Source: Neurospora tetraspora (Eukaryota; Ascomycota; Sordariomycetes; Sordariales; Sordariaceae). From it: 64,000 nucleotides of DNA. The stretch's first letter is position 1. Each line of letters begins with the position of its first letter. The stretch covers positions 248,001-312,000 of the forward strand of contig NW_026944386.1 in the NCBI RefSeq assembly GCF_033439725.1, read 5' to 3'. Of the stretch, positions 57,546-64,000 are shown in pieces. Below the pieces are notes generated by a model that saw nothing but the letters and a program-made list of their open reading frames with translations, did no database searches and had not been told where the DNA came from. The translations under genes and the position numbers were made by a program.

Positions 57546-60500
57546 CCTTCTTCCCTGCTGGACAGTCCTGCGCCCCTGGCCGATCCGGGTTCTGTCGGTG
57601 GAAATCCCTCAATTTTTCAGGGCAACTCAGGTTCTTGGGTGGCTCCCAGGTGTTGTTTTCGGGGCCAAACCCTTCCCATTTGATGAGGTATTCCAGCTCC
57701 CCGTCTTCCAACTTTGAATCCAGAATTTGTTCCACGTCCCATTCCTCTTCTTCGTCCTCGATACTGGTTCGTGTGTTAACTCGTGCATTTTTAGGTACTG
57801 GTTCCAGTAGTGAGATGTGAAACGAGTGTGATCTTAGCTTCATAGTATTAGGAATGTCCAACTGGTATACCACATCCGAGATTTTCTTCTTGATTTTGAA
57901 AGGTCCCACCCGCCGGTCATCGAGTTTCTTGCTGGGCCGCTTTGTCCCAAGGTTCCTGGTGGATAAAAGGACTTTATCCCCCTCCTTAAAGCGAGGTCCC
58001 TCGAGCCTTTTCTGGTTATAATACCGGCTCATTTTTTGTCGTACGAACTCCAGCTCTGCCTTGAGCTTCCCGTGCAGCATGTGTAACTTCTGGGCCTTGA
58101 CTGCGGCCCTAGGGACGTTCGAGTCGGGTCCTTCCAAGAGTTCTGTTTCGTACCCGTAGTTCGCGAAGAAAGGTGTGACCTTCGTGGTTTCTGTGGGGGA
58201 GGTATTGTATGCCAATTGTGCTGTGGGTAATAGCTCTACCCAGTCGCTTTGTTCAAAGTTGACATAGTTCCTCAGATATTGTTCCACGATCTGATTCATC
58301 CTTTCCGTTTGTCCGTCTGTCTGCGGATGATAGGCCGTTGATAGCTTACTCTTGGTACCGAGCTTGGCCATCAATGCCTGCCAGAACTTGGAGGCGAACT
58401 TGGTATCCCTGTCCGTGATCCATTCCTTCGGCCATCCATGCACCGAAGTAACATTCCGATAGATCACATCTGCAAGTTGTTCTGCTGACCAAGCTTCCTT
58501 ATAAGGCAGGAAGTAGCTCCACTTGGTCAGCCTATCCACTATCACTAGGATACTGTCGTATGTAACTCCTGTGGTAGTGTCTGTAGATGGTGGTAACTTA
58601 GTGATGAAATCCATCGTTACCGAACTCCACGGCCTTTCCGCGACTTCTAGGGGTTCGAGAAATCCGTATGGCTTGTGTCTTGCAACCCTGGTCCTGCTAC
58701 AGCGTTCACAGGCCTGCAATGTTCGAGCCACTTCGGCCTTCATCCCTGGAAAGTCGTAGTGTTGCCGTATCCTGGCTATGGTCTTTGTGATACCCATGTG
58801 TTCTCCTATCTTAGAAGCATGGATCTCCATAACGAGAGCCTCTCGTTGTTCTGGCCATACGTAGGCCTTATCGTGGTACCATAGCTTGGCGTTCTGAAGG
58901 GTGATCCCTTCTTCCTGGCTATCCTCCCATCGTTGCTTGTCTTCGGGGGTAGCGATGGTAGCCTGATGTCCCAGGGCCTGGTACTTAGCCCTATAGATGG
59001 CGCAGCATTCTACCCATTCTTGCAGGGGGTGCGTGAGCGATCCATCTGGTTGTTCCTGGAACAAGGGTGCAGAGGCTTCGGCTGCGTCTTTCACATGGTC
59101 TGCCCTCCGACTTAACGCGTCGGCTCGGGCGTTCTCCGATCCCTTCTTGTAGTTGATCTTGAAGTTGAACTCTGACAAGAACTCGGCCCATCGTGTCTGG
59201 CGGCCGTTAAGTATCTTCGTGGTCGTGAAGTACCGGAGGTTGTTGTGGTCGGTGTAGACCTGTACTTCATGTGTGGTGCCACTGAGGTATGGCTTCCATT
59301 CTTGGAATGCTTCGATAATGGCCAGGAGTTCCTTGTCGTGAATGGGATAGTTGCGTCGGGGTCCTTCTAGCTTCTTCGAGAAGAAAGCTATGGAATGCAG
59401 TTTCCCTTGATCGTCGCGCTGTCCCAGTTGTCCTCCGATAGCGTAGTCTGAGGCATCGGTTTCAACCTCAAAGGGTTTGCTTGGGTCCGGAAGCTTTAGT
59501 ATAGGATCTGCGGTAATTGCATCGCAGATGGCCCTGAAAGCTTCTTCTTCTTCTTTTTCCCATGTGAAAATGGCCTCCTTTTTGGTGAGCTCGTACAGTG
59601 GCCTGGCGATCTTCCCGTAATCGCGTATGAACATGCGATAGAAGTTGGTGAAACCCAGGAATCCGCGAACATCAGTCGTATTCCCAGGAGTAGGCCAGTT
59701 TCGTACGGCTTCCACCTTGCTTGGTTCCATCCTAACCTCGTTCTCCGAGATTAGATACCCAAGGAACACGGTTTCTTTTACATGGAATTCACTTTTCTCC
59801 ATATTGACTGAAAGCTTGTGCTCGTGTAGTGCGTCCAGCACCTTCTTCACATGTTCCTTGTGTTCCGCGAGAGTCTTGGAATAGATGAGAATATCATCTA
59901 GATAGCGAATGGCGAACTTGTCGAGGTAGGGTCGAATCGCATGGTCGATGACGGACTGGAATGTCGCAGGTGCATTAGTCAGCCCGAAGGGCATAACGAG
60001 GTACTCGTAATGTCCGTAAGGTGTGCGAAATGCTGTCTTCCATTCGTCTCCTTCCTTGATGCGAATGTGGGCGTAGGCAACGGGTAAGTCAAGGCGCGTG
60101 AAGTATCGTGCTCCTCCTAGTTGACTTCGGATACGCGAAATCAGGGGTAGGGGATAACTGTTTCTCACGGTCTCTTGATTCAGTTGCCTATAATCAACAC
60201 AAAGGCGCAGCTTTCCGTCCTTCTTCGGCACGAAGAGGATGGGGTACCCTGCTGGCGATGTGGATTCCCGAATGTGCCCTCGTTTCAAGTTTTCGTCCAA
60301 GTACTTCCTCAACTCTGCGTTCTGTTTTTCGTTGGTGTGGTACACCTTGAAGAACTTGAGCTTGGCTCCTTCTTTGAGCTTGATCTCATGGTCCCACGGT
60401 CCTCGTGGCGGTAGTCCTTCAAGATGCTTGCTGATGAAAGCGGGTGCCCCTGATAATCTGCTGGGATCACCGCTTTCGGCTTTTCTGCCTGTTGGTTTTG

Positions 60501-63320
60501 GTAATAGTCGAACTTGTGCTGAGCGTTGACTGCCGATACCTCTACCAACGTTACTAACCCTTCTTCCGTAACCTTGCCGCTCTTGTCGATGGTGCAGATC
60601 ATCACTTCCTGCACCGCTTGCGGTGGGGCCGTAGGAACAACGCCATCGCGGCTTGCTTCCTTCCGTGCTCCGGGTTTCCCATCAGTGGTTGGGTGCGTCC
60701 TAGGACGCAGGTGGCCACCGTCCTTCCAACTGATGTCGGGGTCGTATGCTACATGCCATGGGTGCCCTAGGATCATGTCCTTGGATGGCCCCATGTCGAC
60801 GACGTCGAAGCTGATTTCGACCGTCTTTCCTTCTACCGTGATGGGGAGTGGTAGTGTTTCCCTCTTCACGATTTGAGTCTCGAAGGGTCCTTTTACCACA
60901 AAGGGAGCCTTCTTCTTTTTCCAGGGAATCCTCAGTTGGTTGACGAACTTGGGTGAGATGATGTTTAACTGAGCTCCTGAGTCTACTAGCGCGAGGGCTT
61001 GGTAGTTTCCCCAGTGGGCCACGACCTTGAGTCGCTGGTCCTCCTTCCCTTCTTCTGCAGCTGCGACCTCCGTGATTGCCACGGGATCTTGGATCTTGTT
61101 TTTCCGGCGGCTGCTTCGTCGGATGATCCTCTTTATCCAGGGACTTAATTTTCGTCGGGCCTCCCTGAAGGCCCTGAGCCGTTTCCCAATTCTTGGCTGT
61201 GGTTGTTGGGAGCGTCCTCCTCTACAGGTTCGTGCTCGTCCAGCAAGCTATGTTCCCGTAGCCAAGCCAAGTGTGCGGCTTTCTCGTCCTCTGTGCTTTC
61301 GGCCGATTTGGCCTGGTGGAGGTGACGGGCGACTTCTGTCTCGTAAGCCCTGGCTTTCTGCTTCATGTGTATAGGGCAGTCGGCTGTCGGGCACCATCCC
61401 CAATGGGGATCGTTTCCCCATCCCGTGCAGGTATACACGTTGAGCGGTCGGGCTGCGAGTCTCCTGGGGGACAGCCACTCTTCTTGTCTTCCGAAGGGTC
61501 GCAAGCTGAAAGCGAACCACTCGTCGATGATGAGAGTGTCTTGGGGTCTGCCCCGACTGTAAGTCCGGGTGACTGGCTTGGGCTGTCCTTGTGCGTCCGT
61601 TCTCCGAACGGGCCAGAAGCGATTGTCCCGCTTCTTTCCATAGTGTTCGTGACAACCGTGGGTGATACATTGGAACCACGGCATCCGGAAGTGCAGCAGG
61701 TGAAGAGGATGCATTTGCGCAGTGTCCCCTTCTACTGGCTGATAGGCTCCCATCTGACAGGGGAGGTCGTCCCAGGATGTCGTTGGTTCTCCTTCAATGA
61801 TGAATGCTCGTTTCTTCCAGAAGTCGTCCCATTTCTCGCCTTCCTGACCCTTTTGGTGGTAATCCTCCAAGGGGTCCAGCCAATGGCCCGTGGCGAGATC
61901 GTTGGGACGTCCGTATCGGTACGGGTCAATGAGGTCCCGAATGTCGTCTTCTAGAAGTTCAGGCGTCGGCGTGGGTGCTGGGGGCGGGGAGGTACCCATA
62001 ACATGCGCGATCGTGAGGAGTGTCCGGTCCACGGTGGCGATGGTGCTGATTTCTTCCCAGGTCGGCGCCCGGTGAGTCTGCCCTTGGACAGTGGTCCGTC
62101 CTCGGGGCGGGTCCTGCCGACTTGTGCTTCCTTCCCGTGGATCTTCATGGTCGGGCCCGTGGGACGTGTACCATTGTCCTTCAGGGTCAGCGTCCATGGC
62201 TCGTTCGACGGCGTCTTCCAAGTCATTTTGGTCGTAGTCGATGCTGGCGATCTCAACTACCCTCACACCCTCGACGGCGGCGGCTTCCGCCTTCTTCCAC
62301 TTGAGTTGCTTGGGGGCACGGCAGTCACGCTTCATGTGCCCTTTCTTGCCACAGTTGAAGCATTTGATCTGTGACATGTCACGGCGCCCTTTGTCAGTCT
62401 GCACGGCGCCGATGTCCATAGGGTCCCCCTTGTCGTCCTGTACGTCGTTCCTGCCCCAGTTGCGCTTCTGTTTGGGGCTGGTTTGGCGCGTAGATTGCTG
62501 GTGTCGGAGGGGCGGGTTACGGCGTTCCTGGCTGCGTTGCCACAGACGGTCATCGATGCGGATGGCGCGAGCCACGTATTCGTCGATGCTGTCTGGCCGA
62601 TCCTCCTTGTACAATTCGTCCTTGACAGAGTTCTTCAGGCCCTGGTAGAACACCTGCATGAGGCTTTCGTTGTTGAACCGGCTTTTGACAGCGTACTGCT
62701 TGAAAGAAGTGGCATAAGCCGAGGCGGATGTGGTCTGGCGAAGATGGAGGAGCTTCTCTTGAGCTCTCAACTCCTCGTCGTGCTCACCAAACACGCCGGT
62801 TAGAGCGTCGACGAACTTTTGAAGGTTCGTCATGAGCTGCTTGGTGCTTTCCTTGGCTCGATCTCCATGACTGTACCAGTCTTGGAGAACGGGCTCGTAC
62901 CAAGTGAGTGCTCTATCCTTGAGACGAGTCCCAGTGAAGATGACTTTGTCGGTCTCCGTAGGGAAACTCTCCGGGTAATAGTCAAGATAGGTGCGGACCT
63001 GCAGGAGGAAGCCCTGCAGTCTGTCCTGCTCACCTCCGAACTTGTTGGGAGCTTCGATCTTGACGTTCTTCTTGGGGAGTGTAGTCCTCGCAACCGGGGG
63101 GTCCGCCGGGTTGTCGTCCTCGGGATTGTCATTGTCGGATCCCACCTTAGCCTTGAGCTGCTCCTCCAGCTGCAGAATTCGGTTTTGCAGTTCCTTGAGG
63201 AGATGGTTGGTGGCTTCGACATTCGAAATGTCGTTCCCCGAAGTGTTGATGGATCCGGCGTGAGAAGACATGGTGATACCTTCAGTACTATCCGAGATAG
63301 GCCAAAGGGAGTAGTCAACG

Positions 63321-63732
63321 TGTGACGAACGGCAGTCTTGATCTGCCTAAGTGGGATAGCTGAAGGTAAAGACTATCAAGTGCAGTTCGGTGAAGCCAAA
63401 AGGTTCACAACAAGTATCGCGTACGAGTTTCTGATGACGATGGTCTATTGACTACTGTCGAACTATCTCGCTAGCTAGGTTCTCCAGGTGCCTTCTTATA
63501 TCGCTGCCATTGACTGGGACCCGAGTGTCCTTAGACTCTTGATGTTGTCCTGGCTCACCTTAGAGAGTCTGGCTCACCGTGTGGCCCTGGCTCACGTCGT
63601 GAGCCCTCATAGTCCGTGAGCCCTCTGGTCCCCTGTTTTACCGGCCTTCTATGGTTACACCGCCCCGCCTCTGCGTGGCTGTAGTGTCCCGGTGGCTTGG
63701 TTAGCCCGTGTCACTTGCTTAAGTTCGTAACA
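63321..63732 (-). repeat. Right LTR copy of the chromovirus (5' LTR)
   Basis: 412 bp, starting TGTGACGAAC and ending GTTCGTAACA on the plus strand, followed by ATTAT. It contains several copies of GGCTCAC / GTGAGCC, a short internal repeat. Confidence 0.88.
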
Positions 63733-64000
63733 ATTATAAATCTAAAAAGATTTTTATAATTATTTTTCTTATTAAAGAAAACAATTATTTTTATATGCTT
63801 TTATTTATGAATAAATAAATAAATGGAATTAAGACATTAGTCTTATATATCCTTGTATATAAATAAGAATTAAATATCTAAAAGATTCTTATAATTATTT
63901 TTCCTATTAAAAGAAAATAATTATTTTTTATACTTTTATTTATTTATATATAAATAAAGGGATTTAAGACATTAGTCTTATAAATATACCTATTTATATT
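63733..64000. repeat. Hairpin-built tandem repeat, units 2 and 3 (continues past window)
   Basis: Unit 2 (63733-63870) is nearly identical to the unit at 57133-57277. Unit 3 (from 63871) is more diverged but keeps the hairpin stems, for example ATAATTATTTT/AAAATAATTAT and CTTTATTTAT/ATAAATAAAG. If the chromovirus and one ATTAT are removed, units 1 and 2 join into a continuous tandem array. Confidence 0.75.

Larger units (their letters stand above)
57278..63732 (-). mobile_element. Ty3/gypsy chromovirus, little or no RIP, nearly whole
   Basis: An LTR element of normal GC content inside AT-rich DNA, flanked by the 5-bp target duplication ATTAT (57273-57277 and 63733-63737). LTRs lie at 57278 to about 57545 and at 63321-63732; they begin TGTGACGAAC, the right one ends GTTCGTAACA, and the left copy is clearly shorter. 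On the minus strand come gag (about 61.1-63.3 kb, zinc knuckle CxxCxxxGHxxxxC), protease (about 60.4-61.1 kb, DSGAQ), reverse transcriptase (about 59.3-60.2 kb, YLDDILIYS), RNase H, integrase (about 57.9-58.9 kb) and a C-terminal chromodomain (about 57.6-57.8 kb). The chromodomain assigns it to the chromoviruses, whose integrase can be guided by histone marks. It appears to have at most a few breaks. The shared LTR part differs at about three sites in about 265 bp, so the insertion is recent. Confidence 0.92.

Noticed and set aside
63321-63732. Solo LTR or separate repeat
   Set aside because: It pairs with the left LTR and matching ATTAT target repeats, so it is one end of the chromovirus.
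1-64000. Dispersed 5S rRNA genes or CRISPR arrays
   Set aside because: I looked for 5S-like sequence and regularly spaced repeats. No 5S match was seen, and the tandem repeats present are not spacer arrays, as expected in a eukaryote.

Overview
The window looks like nuclear chromosomal DNA of a filamentous ascomycete, most likely Neurospora or a close Sordariales relative. This rests on short (50-100 nt) GT-AG introns with CTAAC-type branch sites, protein-level similarity to known fungal families, and AT-rich blocks in which old transposons have been converted almost wholesale by C-to-T / G-to-A change. That is the signature of repeat-induced point mutation (RIP). No species can be proved from the sequence alone.

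Layout. (1) 1-10.3 kb: RIP-degraded, AT-rich DNA. It holds the 3' end of one LTR retrotransposon (to 890) and a complete Ty3/gypsy-type fossil (2064-9646) with paired LTRs and a 5-bp target duplication. (2) 10.7-49.4 kb: a gene island of normal composition with 13 protein genes: a short-chain dehydrogenase, ribosomal protein L26, a GEN1/Yen1-type resolvase, the dynactin subunit Arp11 (ro-7), a 936-residue protein of unknown function, the mitochondrial GTP/GDP carrier, RNA polymerase III subunit C82, cytochrome bc1 core protein 2, ATP synthase epsilon, the NatC subunit Mak10, a peroxisomal PMP47/ANT1-type carrier, an Abp2-like DNA-binding protein, and a type II membrane protein with a GT32-like segment. 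(3) 50.4-57.3 kb: AT-rich DNA with a tRNA-like pol III unit, a RIP-degraded Ty1/copia fossil, a 1.1-kb terminal-inverted-repeat element nested in it, and a run of AT-rich hairpins. (4) 57.3-63.7 kb: a Ty3/gypsy chromovirus that is strikingly not RIP-mutated. It sits inside a tandem repeat made of consecutive hairpins, which resumes to the window end.

The island genes are mostly housekeeping and are not a pathway cluster. Several serve mitochondria (GGC1, QCR2, ATP15) or core gene expression (RPL26, RPC82, MAK10). QCR2, ATP15 and MAK10 lie in tandem on the plus strand. RPC82/QCR2, PMP47/ABP2 and GEN1/ro-7 are divergent pairs.

Most interesting points: two ubiquitin-interacting-motif-like segments in the GEN1 homologue tail, the un-RIPed chromovirus, the hairpin-built tandem repeat, the TIR element, a GC-AG intron in QCR2, and three introns that are multiples of three without stops. 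All exon structures were inferred by eye from splice signals, reading frame and family similarity.
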